Virus record (IMG/VR): IMGVR_UViG_3300005608_000008
Span: 1-44,867 of that record
Reading direction: 5' to 3' (one strand)
Length of the DNA stretch: 44,867 bases
Source: a virus
Part shown: piece after piece, positions 7,419 to 13,613 of the stretch
Position numbering within the stretch: the first letter of the stretch is position 1
How the letters are laid out: each line of letters opens with the position of its first letter
Notes under the pieces: model-generated
The model's input: the letters and a program-made list of their open reading frames with translations, nothing else
Told to the model about the DNA's origin: nothing
The model's database searches: none
Program-made: the position numbers and the translations under genes

Positions 7419-8344
7419 CAAAATGGGAATTAATTCTGTCTAAATTAGAATTACCATCAACAAGGATGTTGTTTTCACAACAAACAAACATTTTAAAGAT
7501 TGATGAAAATGAAGTTGTTATTGCAGTTTCTCAGAATTGGTCACCAATGATAAAAAGCAGAAAGGATCATATTGAAAATGCTGTAAAAAAAGTTTTTGGT
7601 GATAATGTAGCTACAAAATTAATAACTAAAGAAAAAAATATTAAAAATGTTATTCCTTATGTATTACCAAAACAACCAAAACAACTTAAAAAAATTAATG
7701 AATATAATATAACTCCAATTCCTACTAAATATAATGGAGTACAATTTAAGTCAAGATTAGAGGCTAGATGGGCTGTATTTTTTGATTATTTAAATATACA
7801 TTGGGAATATGAACCAGAAGGATTTAAGTTAGATAATAAAAATAATGCTGACTCATATTATTGCCCTGATTTTTTAATTCGTACACCACAAGACGAAGAT
7901 ATGTGGATAGAAATAAAGCCACATAATATAAAGCAAAGCGATAAATTCGATAAATTTAAAAAATTTTCAAAATTTAAACGAGTTTATTTATTATCTGGAC
8001 AACCAAGTGATGTCCTAAAAAATACTTCTTTCTGTCCTCGATGTGGATCTTTTGAAGTAGATACTATTTTAAAACGCATGGTGATAAATGAAGAGAATTA
8101 CCAAATAATGCAAGACGTATATTGTTGGCCTTGTGATACGGAAACTCCATCTGGAGGTGGACATTCTCCTGATTTTCAAAATATTTGTAAAATTCCTATA
8201 ACACCTCATAAAGGTTTTCTGCAAATAGAAAAAGAAGATTATTTAAATTTTGCATTTACCGTTTCTGATGCTTGTGACTTTGCAAGAACATTTGACTTTT
8301 ATCCACGTAAAGGAAAAAGAATAAGGAGAGAATTTTGTGACTGA
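7406..8344 (+). CDS. DnaX/DnaA-N-like domain fused to PD-(D/E)XK nuclease and zinc ribbon
   Basis: A 312-residue protein of at least three parts. Residues ~1-75 (WELILSKLELPSTRMLFSQQ near 7-26, then alternating strands and helices) resemble DnaA domain I and, more closely, the C-terminal domain of cyanobacterial DnaX (tau) as I recall it. Residues ~108-200 are a nuclease core: FKSRLEARWAVFFDYL with the helix Glu, YCPDFLI with Asp, WIEIKPH with Glu-x-Lys. Cysteine pairs CPRC (~210-213) and CWPC (~240-243) form a likely zinc ribbon. The start may be ATG 7406 or 7415; the latter overlaps the micro-protein stop. The expected role is DNA cleavage, perhaps at or near the host replisome (inference). 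Confidence 0.7.
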   Translation: MDKMTKWELILSKLELPSTRMLFSQQTNILKIDENEVVIAVSQNWSPMIKSRKDHIENAVKKVFGDNVATKLITKEKNIKNVIPYVLPKQPKQLKKINEYNITPIPTKYNGVQFKSRLEARWAVFFDYLNIHWEYEPEGFKLDNKNNADSYYCPDFLIRTPQDEDMWIEIKPHNIKQSDKFDKFKKFSKFKRVYLLSGQPSDVLKNTSFCPRCGSFEVDTILKRMVINEENYQIMQDVYCWPCDTETPSGGGHSPDFQNICKIPITPHKGFLQIEKEDYLNFAFTVSDACDFARTFDFYPRKGKRIRREFCD

Positions 8345-8366
8345 TGCTAAATTAAGTTAAAATAGA

Positions 8367-8783
8367 ATGAAAACTATCTCTATCTTTATGGCTTTAAATT
8401 TTTATAGTAAACAATTAGGAAAAGAAATATGTCTCGATGCTTTATCTAAGATTAAAGGTGCTGAGTTAATTATTTTAAAAGATGAAATAGAATATGCTAT
8501 TGAATCTATGAATAAAAGTCTTATAGAAATAAAAGCACAAAAAGAAAGAGATAATGAACCATATGATAATGAATGGCATCAAAGAGTTAGAAGAAAACAA
8601 AAAGTATGTGAGGCTTTTCTACTAGAAATTGCAAAACAAGACGATTTGTTTGAAATTATTTATAAAAACTGCTTTGCTGAATTATTATTAGAAGTAATTA
8701 GCCATGAAGAATATAGAAAAATAGAGCAAAGTGCAAAAGTTAAAACAGAATTTATTTTACTTGAAATGAAACAAAAATTATGA
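8367..8783 (+). CDS. Hypothetical helical protein
   Basis: 138 residues, highly charged and predicted to be almost entirely helical, with Glu/Lys-rich amphipathic stretches and no signal peptide or membrane segment. The start is an ATG 22 bases after the nuclease-fusion stop, following an AT-rich spacer. Its end overlaps the next gene by four bases (ATGA), which supports expression as part of the plus operon. No family recognised. Confidence 0.6.
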   Translation: MKTISIFMALNFYSKQLGKEICLDALSKIKGAELIILKDEIEYAIESMNKSLIEIKAQKERDNEPYDNEWHQRVRRKQKVCEAFLLEIAKQDDLFEIIYKNCFAELLLEVISHEEYRKIEQSAKVKTEFILLEMKQKL

Positions 8784-9010
8784 AATCAAACAACTTTCCA
8801 GACAAAGAAATATTAGCTATGACACCTGATATGGAAGGTGTTACCAGACCAGAAAAAAGTAAAAAAACAAAAAAATTTACTTTTATAGTAAAAGGAAATG
8901 GTATCGGATCTTCTCCTATGAAAATATCTACATATGCAGAGTCAATAACTAAAGCAATTAAATATGTAAAAGCACGATGGAAAAATTGTAATTGCGAACT
9001 TATCGATTAG
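8780..9010 (+). CDS. Hypothetical small basic protein, end of plus operon
   Basis: 76 residues. A flexible N-terminus is followed by a compact segment (KKFTFIVKGNGIGSSPMKIS) and a helix rich in Lys and aromatic residues (AIKYVKARWKNC), a strand-strand-helix pattern seen in small nucleic-acid-binding proteins. It starts in the ATGA overlap with the gene before. Its last 11 bases overlap the convergent minus gene at 9000-9269. Function unknown. Confidence 0.6.
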   Translation: MKSNNFPDKEILAMTPDMEGVTRPEKSKKTKKFTFIVKGNGIGSSPMKISTYAESITKAIKYVKARWKNCNCELID

Positions 9011-9269
9011 TCTTTTTAGTATTCTTTGTTCTTGTTTTATCTATATGTTGTCCAGCTTGGCTTACAAGTTTTAATAAACGTAAATTATCGTTTGCGAGTT
9101 TTGATATTAAATCAGGCATCTCATCTGGATCTAATACGTCATACATATCTCTTAAAAACATTTCCACAGCAAACTCTTCTTCTAAACTAATTTCCACTAT
9201 CATCCAATCGTCTGGTTTACGTCTACTTTTTTTAGTAAACCAACTCGACCAAGGAATTTGTATATCCAT
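9000..9269 (-). CDS. Hypothetical acidic/helical protein, convergent to the plus operon
   Basis: 89 residues: aromatic, polar N-terminus (IPWSSWFTKKSRRKPDDW), an acidic middle (EISLEEEFAVEMFLRDMYD and DPDEMPDL) and a Leu-rich helix followed by a very basic Lys/Arg/Thr tail. It overlaps the plus operon's last gene tail-to-tail by 11 bases. I do not recognise a family. The clear amino-acid composition and lack of a competing plus-strand gene support it. Confidence 0.6.
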   Translation of the reverse strand: MDIQIPWSSWFTKKSRRKPDDWMIVEISLEEEFAVEMFLRDMYDVLDPDEMPDLISKLANDNLRLLKLVSQAGQHIDKTRTKNTKKTNR

Positions 9270-9367
9270 GATGTCAGGAAACTGTAACTTATTATCAATT
9301 TATCTTAAATTTTTATTAAGTAAAGCTTATAAATTGTTATTAATATGAATAGATACACAACAAAATC

Positions 9368-9427
9368 ATGCCAGGACACTACGGAACAGGAAAAAAGAAA
9401 AAGAAAAAAGGGACTAAGAAAAAATAG
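9368..9427 (+). CDS. Lys-rich 19-residue micro-protein (MPGHYG type)
   Basis: Encodes MPGHYGTGKKKKKKGTKKK. Very small proteins with this start and a poly-lysine tail recur, from memory, in marine cyanophage genomes. No clear ribosome site precedes it, and it lies alone in a gap. Its stop codon touches the stop of the convergent minus gene at 9428. A positively charged peptide of this kind could bind nucleic acid, but its function is unknown. Confidence 0.5.
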   Translation: MPGHYGTGKKKKKKGTKKK

Positions 9428-9610
9428 TTAGTCTGGTAAAGAAGAAACTTTTCTACTAGGGAACAATTGTCTTTCTAAAAAATCAACAGCTTGATCATCT
9501 AAATTATTTGAAGTTTGCTTACAAATTGATCTAAGCAAATCAATGACCAATTGTTTACAAGCTGACGTAGAAAGAAACCTTATTAATAAAGGTTTTAAGA
9601 TCTTTAACAT
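9428..9610 (-). CDS. Small amphipathic helical protein
   Basis: 60 residues. The N-terminal part (MLKILKPLLIRFLSTSACK) is an amphipathic or membrane-associating helix; the rest (QLVIDLLRSICK, DDQAVDFLERQLF) looks like two packed helices. Similar short proteins occur, from memory, in marine phages near small membrane-protein genes. It stands alone on the minus strand with AT-rich DNA upstream and no clear ribosome site. Membrane association is plausible; no function is assigned. Confidence 0.55.
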   Translation of the reverse strand: MLKILKPLLIRFLSTSACKQLVIDLLRSICKQTSNNLDDQAVDFLERQLFPSRKVSSLPD

Positions 9611-9639
9611 TTGTTTTACTTATAACATTTATTAGTCTA

Positions 9640-9745
9640 GCTTATTTAGCTATATTTAACATAAGGGTAAGATCTGATCTGCTCTTACTCCTCACACACA
9701 CTAAGCTCTAGTATTTTTTAAGTTTTTTACTAGAGCTTTTTTATC
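9640..9745 (+). ncRNA. Possible small RNA ending in a strong terminator
   Basis: The plus strand from about 9650 holds no gene but folds: a stem formed by GTAAGA and TCTTAC (9666-9687), then the terminator hairpin at 9703-9738. TATA-like hexamers lie upstream (TATAAC near 9620, TATATT near 9650). A free-standing terminator after structured, non-coding sequence suggests a short transcript, though it may simply end read-through from the plus operon. Confidence 0.25.
9703..9742 (+). terminator. Rho-independent terminator, plus strand
   Basis: An 11-bp perfect stem (9703-9713 with 9728-9738, AAGCTCTAGTA and its complement) with a T-rich 14-base loop, followed by a T-run to 9742. The minus strand lacks a U-run after the stem. 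It stops plus transcription coming from the recombination operon or the micro-protein gene before the minus gene at 9741. Confidence 0.75.
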
Positions 9746-9971
9746 GTTTTGGCCTAATTTCTGCAACAGCTATATCTAACGAATTTAGTCTTCCATAAAT
9801 ATCTCTCATATCAGCGTGCATATCATCCATCTTTTCTGATATTAATTCTACTTTGGTTAGTAAGCTAACTACATCTTCTCTATTTTTTTTGCCTCTATAG
9901 CTAAGTGAACCAGCAGAAACAAATACTGCTGTTAACACCGCGCCACCTGTTGCTGCAAGAAGTTCTACCAC
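9741..9971 (-). CDS. Small membrane-anchored coiled-coil protein
   Basis: 76 residues. One N-terminal membrane segment (LLAATGGAVLTAVFVSAGSL, residues ~4-23), then a basic turn and an acidic helical domain (KVELISEKMDDMHADMRDIY) with heptad spacing. It starts with GTG at 9971, the only good start in frame, and diverges from the holin-like gene at 10018. The size and topology suit an accessory lysis protein, but no spanin or lysin motif is present, so this is a contextual guess. Confidence 0.6.
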   Translation of the reverse strand: MVELLAATGGAVLTAVFVSAGSLSYRGKKNREDVVSLLTKVELISEKMDDMHADMRDIYGRLNSLDIAVAEIRPKR

Positions 9972-10017
9972 TTTTCTGGTTTGTGTCTATAGTTATAGTA
10001 TATATCATGTTACTTGT

Positions 10018-10272
10018 ATGGAAGAACAACAAGAAAGCAAGATCGAAACTATTGTAAAAGTTTCAATTCTTATTTGGAGTGCTACGCTTCTGACATTAAG
10101 CTATATGGAACTTCCTAGTGGCAAAAAAATTGTAGATTTTGATCCAACTTTTATTGCTTCAATTTTTTCGGCATCTACAGCATCCCTGGGCTTAAGTATT
10201 GGCAAAAAAAGTAATAATGGCAATACTCCCAAAATTGTGGATAATAAAGATAACAAAAACGTAACACAATGA
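10018..10272 (+). CDS. Holin-like two-segment membrane protein
   Basis: 84 residues with two hydrophobic stretches (about 13-30, VSILIWSATLLTLSYMEL; about 43-63, FIASIFSASTASLGLSIG) and hydrophilic ends, the C-terminal tail being Asn/Lys-rich. This matches small phage holins in size and topology. It overlaps the next gene by four bases (ATGA), beginning a plus-strand group of exported proteins. The 46-base gap to the divergent minus gene is AT-rich with TATA-like hexamers but no firm promoter. No endolysin gene is adjacent, so the holin call is moderate. Confidence 0.5.
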   Translation: MEEQQESKIETIVKVSILIWSATLLTLSYMELPSGKKIVDFDPTFIASIFSASTASLGLSIGKKSNNGNTPKIVDNKDNKNVTQ

Positions 10273-10748
10273 AAAAATTTTTACCGCTTTTACTTTTACT
10301 GCCAACTGCAAGTTTTGCAGATATCACTTCATCAATCAGTTCAAGTATCCAACTAGAAGTTGCTGCACCCGGTACTACAGCAGATCGAATTGGAAATTCT
10401 TACTCTGTTTCTGGTACAGGTGTTACTACTACTGACGGAACAACGGCAGGGTCAGTGGGAGGTCTAGGAGCAGTGACTTCGGGGGTCAATGCTTATACAG
10501 CAATTACTGCATCACAATTAACTGATGGCGAAAGTTTCACATATAACGTTTCTCACACTACTGGGGACACGATTGAAACATCTTTGACGGTAGGCGAGGT
10601 TAGCCCATTTGGAGATTTAACAAGTACTTCTGGAGGTACAGTAGGGGATTTAGATGGTACTGTTGACAATCATGTTATTTCAGTCACCGCTGGAGGGGCT
10701 GGTACTACAGCAACAGCTTCTTATGTAACTTCTGTCACTTTGGATTAA
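10269..10748 (+). CDS. Exported Thr/Ser/Gly-rich beta protein
   Basis: 159 residues with a clear Sec signal peptide: MKK, a leucine run, then cleavage after TASFA (before DITSS). The mature part is almost free of Lys and Cys and rich in Thr, Ser, Gly and Val, like a beta-sandwich or surface protein. I recall similar exported proteins in marine cyanophages but no function. It is coupled to the holin-like gene (ATGA) and followed nine bases later by a second exported protein of similar style. It may modify the host envelope or be a secreted accessory protein. Confidence 0.65.
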   Translation: MKKFLPLLLLLPTASFADITSSISSSIQLEVAAPGTTADRIGNSYSVSGTGVTTTDGTTAGSVGGLGAVTSGVNAYTAITASQLTDGESFTYNVSHTTGDTIETSLTVGEVSPFGDLTSTSGGTVGDLDGTVDNHVISVTAGGAGTTATASYVTSVTLD

Positions 10749-10757
10749 AAATGAGCT

Positions 10758-11180
10758 ATGCGGAAGCTTTTATTACTGTTTTTTATATATGCTTTACCAG
10801 CTAACGCAAATATTGTCCCTAATTTTACAACCGGGACTATGTCGAGTACCACAAATACACAGACAACAATTACAGAATCAATTACTAGTAAAGATTATAA
10901 AACAGGATATGAATATACCGTTACAGGTGTTGGTATTAGTGCAGATGGCGATATCTCGCCAGATGCAACTAACGTTACAGGAACAGTAGGAGGTCAAAGT
11001 TATACATGGAAAGGAGCAGATATGACAACAAAACCAGACTGGACACTAACAGATCCTACGTCAGGAGATGCCTTTCAATTCACAGAAAGTTATTCTGCGC
11101 CCGGTCTTCAGAACGTCACGACTATAAATCGCACCATAGAAACAGAATCGGTAGTAACCTCTACATCTGTCTTTCAATAG
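10758..11180 (+). CDS. Exported Thr-rich protein
   Basis: 140 residues starting MRKLLLLFFIYALPANA, a Sec signal peptide with predicted cleavage before NIVPN. The mature chain is Thr/Ser-rich with repeated strand-forming stretches (SYTWKGADMTTKPDWTLTD) and ends TSTSVFQ. It resembles the preceding gene product in composition and probably shares its role, possibly as a diverged relative. Function unknown. The frame carrying the next protein continues upstream through this gene, overlapping it (see the following entry). Confidence 0.65.
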   Translation: MRKLLLLFFIYALPANANIVPNFTTGTMSSTTNTQTTITESITSKDYKTGYEYTVTGVGISADGDISPDATNVTGTVGGQSYTWKGADMTTKPDWTLTDPTSGDAFQFTESYSAPGLQNVTTINRTIETESVVTSTSVFQ

Positions 11181-11185
11181 CTCTA

Positions 11186-11812
11186 ATGCCTACAGGTGTT
11201 TTAGCTAATTCTGTAAGTCAATCAAATAGTGGAAGTGTAACTAATCAAAACTGGAATGTTAATAATGGAGGATTTCATACCAATCAATATGGAGGCGGTG
11301 TTGTTTGCCAAGGAGCAATGATGACCATAACTCCGTTCACTACATTCAATACAAATTATCGCAAGCCATATCGAGATTTTTATTACACCCCGGTGTACGA
11401 TGAGACAGATATTGTTGGTGACTTTGATGATGACGGTAACCCTATAGGAGACGGAACGCCCGATAATCCTGGAGATATTCTTTTCTATCAACAAAACTAT
11501 TCTGGTACTAATAAAGATAGTTTTGCACTTGGAACAGGTATCACATTAAATTTTAGTATTCCGTTAGATCGTCAATATACAAAACAATGCAAAGAAGCAG
11601 CGCAAGTACAAAACGACTTAAACAAACAAAAGCTTAAGAACCTTGAGTTGGATTGGCATATGGCACGTTTACGTCATTGCGGAGAGAAAAAAATTGCCGG
11701 GATAGAATTTACAGCCGACTCTCCTTACTACAACTTATGTAAAGATATAAAAATCGTACCTAAAAAAGGTCAAGTTATTCCGCATCAACATTCTTTGACT
11801 TCCGAGAAGTAA
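11186..11812 (+). CDS. Exported Asn-rich protein, start uncertain
   Basis: From the ATG at 11186 the product is 208 residues: an Asn/Ser/Gly-rich part, a section with DDDGNPIGDGTPDNPGDILF, a helical stretch with Gln/Lys, and a cysteine-containing C-terminus. The reading frame is open to 11006, and just before this ATG it reads SNLYICLSIALMPTGVLANS, a convincing signal peptide with cleavage after VLA. No ATG, GTG or TTG lies where such a peptide should start, so the true start may be non-standard or reached by a -1 frameshift from the previous gene. I recall relatives in marine cyanophages. The end overlaps the convergent gene by 38 bases. Confidence 0.6.
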   Translation: MPTGVLANSVSQSNSGSVTNQNWNVNNGGFHTNQYGGGVVCQGAMMTITPFTTFNTNYRKPYRDFYYTPVYDETDIVGDFDDDGNPIGDGTPDNPGDILFYQQNYSGTNKDSFALGTGITLNFSIPLDRQYTKQCKEAAQVQNDLNKQKLKNLELDWHMARLRHCGEKKIAGIEFTADSPYYNLCKDIKIVPKKGQVIPHQHSLTSEK

Positions 11813-12428
11813 CTTTTTTTATAGCAGTCTTGATAAGGTTTTTGAGTAAATTAGCTATTATGGGACTTGTAGCAGCCGTAATTGCAATAAGGCTAGTGCT
11901 GATAATAAGAGGAGGAGATGGAATCCAACGGTCAATAAATCGACTTTCTTCGAATAAGGTAATACAGGTTTTGCCATCTTCTGAAATTTTATGACCTACA
12001 ACCTTTTCTAACCTATCTTCTGATGCAAACATACCTACTCTTAAATCTTTGTCACCTGGGCATTTTATAAAAAACTCTTCTTCTTTTTTTTCTGGTAACT
12101 TAGGTGTTTCTTGGTTGTATTGAACTTGTTCTTCGTTATTAGTTTTTTTCTCTTCTTTTTTAGCTTCAGTAATTGTTATTCTCGTCCTGTCATACAATAA
12201 TGGTTTAAATGTTGGCATTGAACCACTAGGACAAGAAATAACTGTACCTGTAGGATCATCTTCATATAATGCAGTATTTTTAGGCGAAGCATCTCTGTGA
12301 TACCTTACACAACCAGGTAATACAATAGACGGTAGTGGTATGTTTAAAACTTGGTATGGATTATGAGTTGGTATATTAATTTTTGGTATTTCTACCTTTG
12401 GTATATATATCTCAGGTATCTTTATCAT
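11775..12428 (-). CDS. Membrane-anchored Pro-rich protein, unknown function
   Basis: 217 residues. The N-terminus is a repeated Ile-Pro pattern (IPEIYIPKVEIPKINIP), then a conserved-looking segment LPGCVRYHRDASPKNTALYEDDPTG. A Glu/Lys-rich linker (~90-120) and a small globular region follow, with a hydrophobic membrane segment near 172-192 and a basic end. I recall close relatives in marine cyanophages, again uncharacterised. It converges with the exported-protein group (38-base overlap) and overlaps the upstream gene by 17 bases on the same strand. An envelope or lysis role is a guess. Confidence 0.65.
   Translation of the reverse strand: MIKIPEIYIPKVEIPKINIPTHNPYQVLNIPLPSIVLPGCVRYHRDASPKNTALYEDDPTGTVISCPSGSMPTFKPLLYDRTRITITEAKKEEKKTNNEEQVQYNQETPKLPEKKEEEFFIKCPGDKDLRVGMFASEDRLEKVVGHKISEDGKTCITLFEESRFIDRWIPSPPLIISTSLIAITAATSPIIANLLKNLIKTAIKKVTSRKSKNVDAE
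11798..11820 (+). terminator. Weak Rho-independent terminator for the exported-protein group
   Basis: ACTTC-CGA-GAAGT hairpin (11798-11810) followed after three bases by seven Ts. It overlaps the stop codon of the preceding gene. The stem is only five base pairs, so strength is doubtful, but position and orientation fit. Confidence 0.4.
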
Positions 12429-12633
12429 CTACATCTCCAATAGAAATAGACCAGCCATCTTCTCCAAATGTACCTTTTTCTATTACTTTAGGCTTTTTTA
12501 TTTTTTTATCTAACTCTTCATGATACTTTTTTATATCATTATCAAGTTCTAAATTAAACTTTTGCATTCGCATCCAATGAATAATTTTATCAATGTAATA
12601 TTTCACAAGTTTTTTTAAAAATCCAAATATCAT
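12412..12633 (-). CDS. Small amphipathic/charged protein
   Basis: 73 residues. The N-terminal helix (MIFGFLKKLVKYYIDKIIHW) is amphipathic and could lie on a membrane; a long Lys/Glu helix and an acidic tail follow. It overlaps the Ile-Pro protein by 17 bases and follows the next upstream gene with no gap, so it belongs to a minus-strand group of membrane-associated genes. No family recognised. Confidence 0.55.
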   Translation of the reverse strand: MIFGFLKKLVKYYIDKIIHWMRMQKFNLELDNDIKKYHEELDKKIKKPKVIEKGTFGEDGWSISIGDVDDKDT

Positions 12634-12957
12634 TTATTGCTCCCACTTACCTTTTGTTTCCCATTCTATATATTGCCTGTTGCGTTGTTCTACAAGTTTC
12701 CAGAACCACGCATTTGGGTCATCTGGATTAATTTTTGGCAAAGGTTGTAGTTTTTTTATCTGCTTTTCTAACTCATCAGCCACTAACCAATCCATATGTT
12801 TCATAACTTGTCCAAGTAACTGATTTTCAAAAGCTGGACTTTTCATGTATAAAAACACCATGAACCCCGATCCAAATGTAATTCCAGATGTAATTAATGC
12901 AAGAACAGCAATAAAACGAGTCCTTATACGACTTGATGTACGCTGTGATTCTGTCAT
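12634..12957 (-). CDS. Single-pass membrane protein (paralogue of the next gene)
   Basis: 107 residues with one membrane segment (about 16-36, VLALITSGITFGSGFMVFLY), followed by the motif MKSPAFENQLLGQVM and a Pro/Lys-rich soluble region ending in a Trp-rich helix. The adjacent gene encodes a protein with the same arrangement (VTSPEFERNVKNKLM after the membrane segment). The two genes overlap by four bases (ATGA). Together they look like a tandem duplication. Membrane topology is certain; function unknown. Confidence 0.6.
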   Translation of the reverse strand: MTESQRTSSRIRTRFIAVLALITSGITFGSGFMVFLYMKSPAFENQLLGQVMKHMDWLVADELEKQIKKLQPLPKINPDDPNAWFWKLVEQRNRQYIEWETKGKWEQ

Positions 12958-13166
12958 AAGGGTAAAGATTTGCCTGTAAATTTAGGTATTTTATTTTCTA
13001 TTAATTTTGGAATTTTTTTCTCTATCTCTCCCATTAATTTATTTTTTACATTACGTTCAAATTCTGGACTTGTTACATATTTATATGTAAAGAATCCACC
13101 GCCTAAAATTCCTAAAACAAGAATTGTAGATAAGATTGTTAAAACGTCTAAAATTTTTCTATACAT
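12954..13166 (-). CDS. Single-pass membrane protein
   Basis: 70 residues: a membrane segment at about 8-28 (ILSTILVLGILGGGFFTYKY), then VTSPEFERNVKNKLMGEIEK and a repeated Ile-Pro-Lys pattern. It is a short relative of the preceding entry's protein. Its start codon forms one half of the sequence CATATG, whose other half starts a plus-strand gene, so the two start codons are directly adjacent. No room exists for a promoter or ribosome site between them. Confidence 0.6.
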   Translation of the reverse strand: MYRKILDVLTILSTILVLGILGGGFFTYKYVTSPEFERNVKNKLMGEIEKKIPKLIENKIPKFTGKSLPL

Positions 13167-13301
13167 ATGTTTAGAGAAGCATTTTTAAAAGCATTAGTGC
13201 CAATGACTTTAATTACATTTACAGCAATAATGGCATTATGTCCACTATATCTAACTATGAGTTTATTAACTAGACAACTCACAGAAAAAACTACCCCATA
13301 G
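13167..13301 (+). CDS. 44-residue membrane protein on the opposite strand
   Basis: MFREAFLKALVPMTLITFTA, then a continuing hydrophobic stretch through ALCPLYLTMSLL and a polar end TRQLTEKTTP. This is a typical single-segment small membrane protein. Its start abuts the minus-strand gene start (CATATG) and its last 11 bases overlap the stop of the minus gene at 13291. Codons look natural for this genome, but there is no visible promoter or ribosome site, so it could be chance. A holin-like or toxin-like role would fit the topology. Confidence 0.4.
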   Translation: MFREAFLKALVPMTLITFTAIMALCPLYLTMSLLTRQLTEKTTP

Positions 13302-13560
13302 GAATAAATCTTGGGGGATTAGGTCTGTAATATTTTGGAGGAACACAAGGTCTTTTTAAACTGCATTTTTTGGGCTTTCTTGGCATACGGCATACAGTTA
13401 CACCGCCACTCCCTTTGCATCTTTTCTTTTTCTTTGGTCTACCCTCTGGAAAATGATTTTTTGGTCTATTTGGATTACCTTCTGGAGATACACCAGCTTC
13501 AATGATTGTTGGGAATAATAACCCGATCAAAAGGAACGTTGAAAATACTTTTTTTACCAC
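13291..13560 (-). CDS. Exported small basic, cysteine- and proline-rich protein
   Basis: 89 residues starting with GTG. The N-terminus VKKVFSTFLLIGLLFPTIIEA is a Sec signal peptide. The mature part is very basic (RPKKKKRCKGSGG), with four cysteines (RC, VC, KC, PC) and Pro-rich ends (PPKYYRPNPPRF), as expected of a small secreted disulphide-bonded peptide. It stands apart from its neighbours: 53 bases separate it from the oxygenase gene. Function unknown; a toxin- or envelope-binding role is possible but not supported by a known motif. Confidence 0.55.
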   Translation of the reverse strand: MVKKVFSTFLLIGLLFPTIIEAGVSPEGNPNRPKNHFPEGRPKKKKRCKGSGGVTVCRMPRKPKKCSLKRPCVPPKYYRPNPPRFIPMG

Positions 13561-13613
13561 AAAAATAATTAGTAAATATTTTTAATTATAATAATTAACT
13601 AATTTGCGTCAAA

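Noticed and set aside
9345-9430. Alternative 28-codon frame beginning MNRYTTKSC overlapping the MPGHYG gene
   Set aside because: It reads the same poly-A tract in another frame; the MPGHYG frame matches a recurrent phage peptide and abuts the convergent stop.
11006-11185. Long N-terminal extension of the third exported protein
   Set aside because: The Arg/His/Ser-rich sequence before the signal peptide is an out-of-frame reading of the preceding gene.
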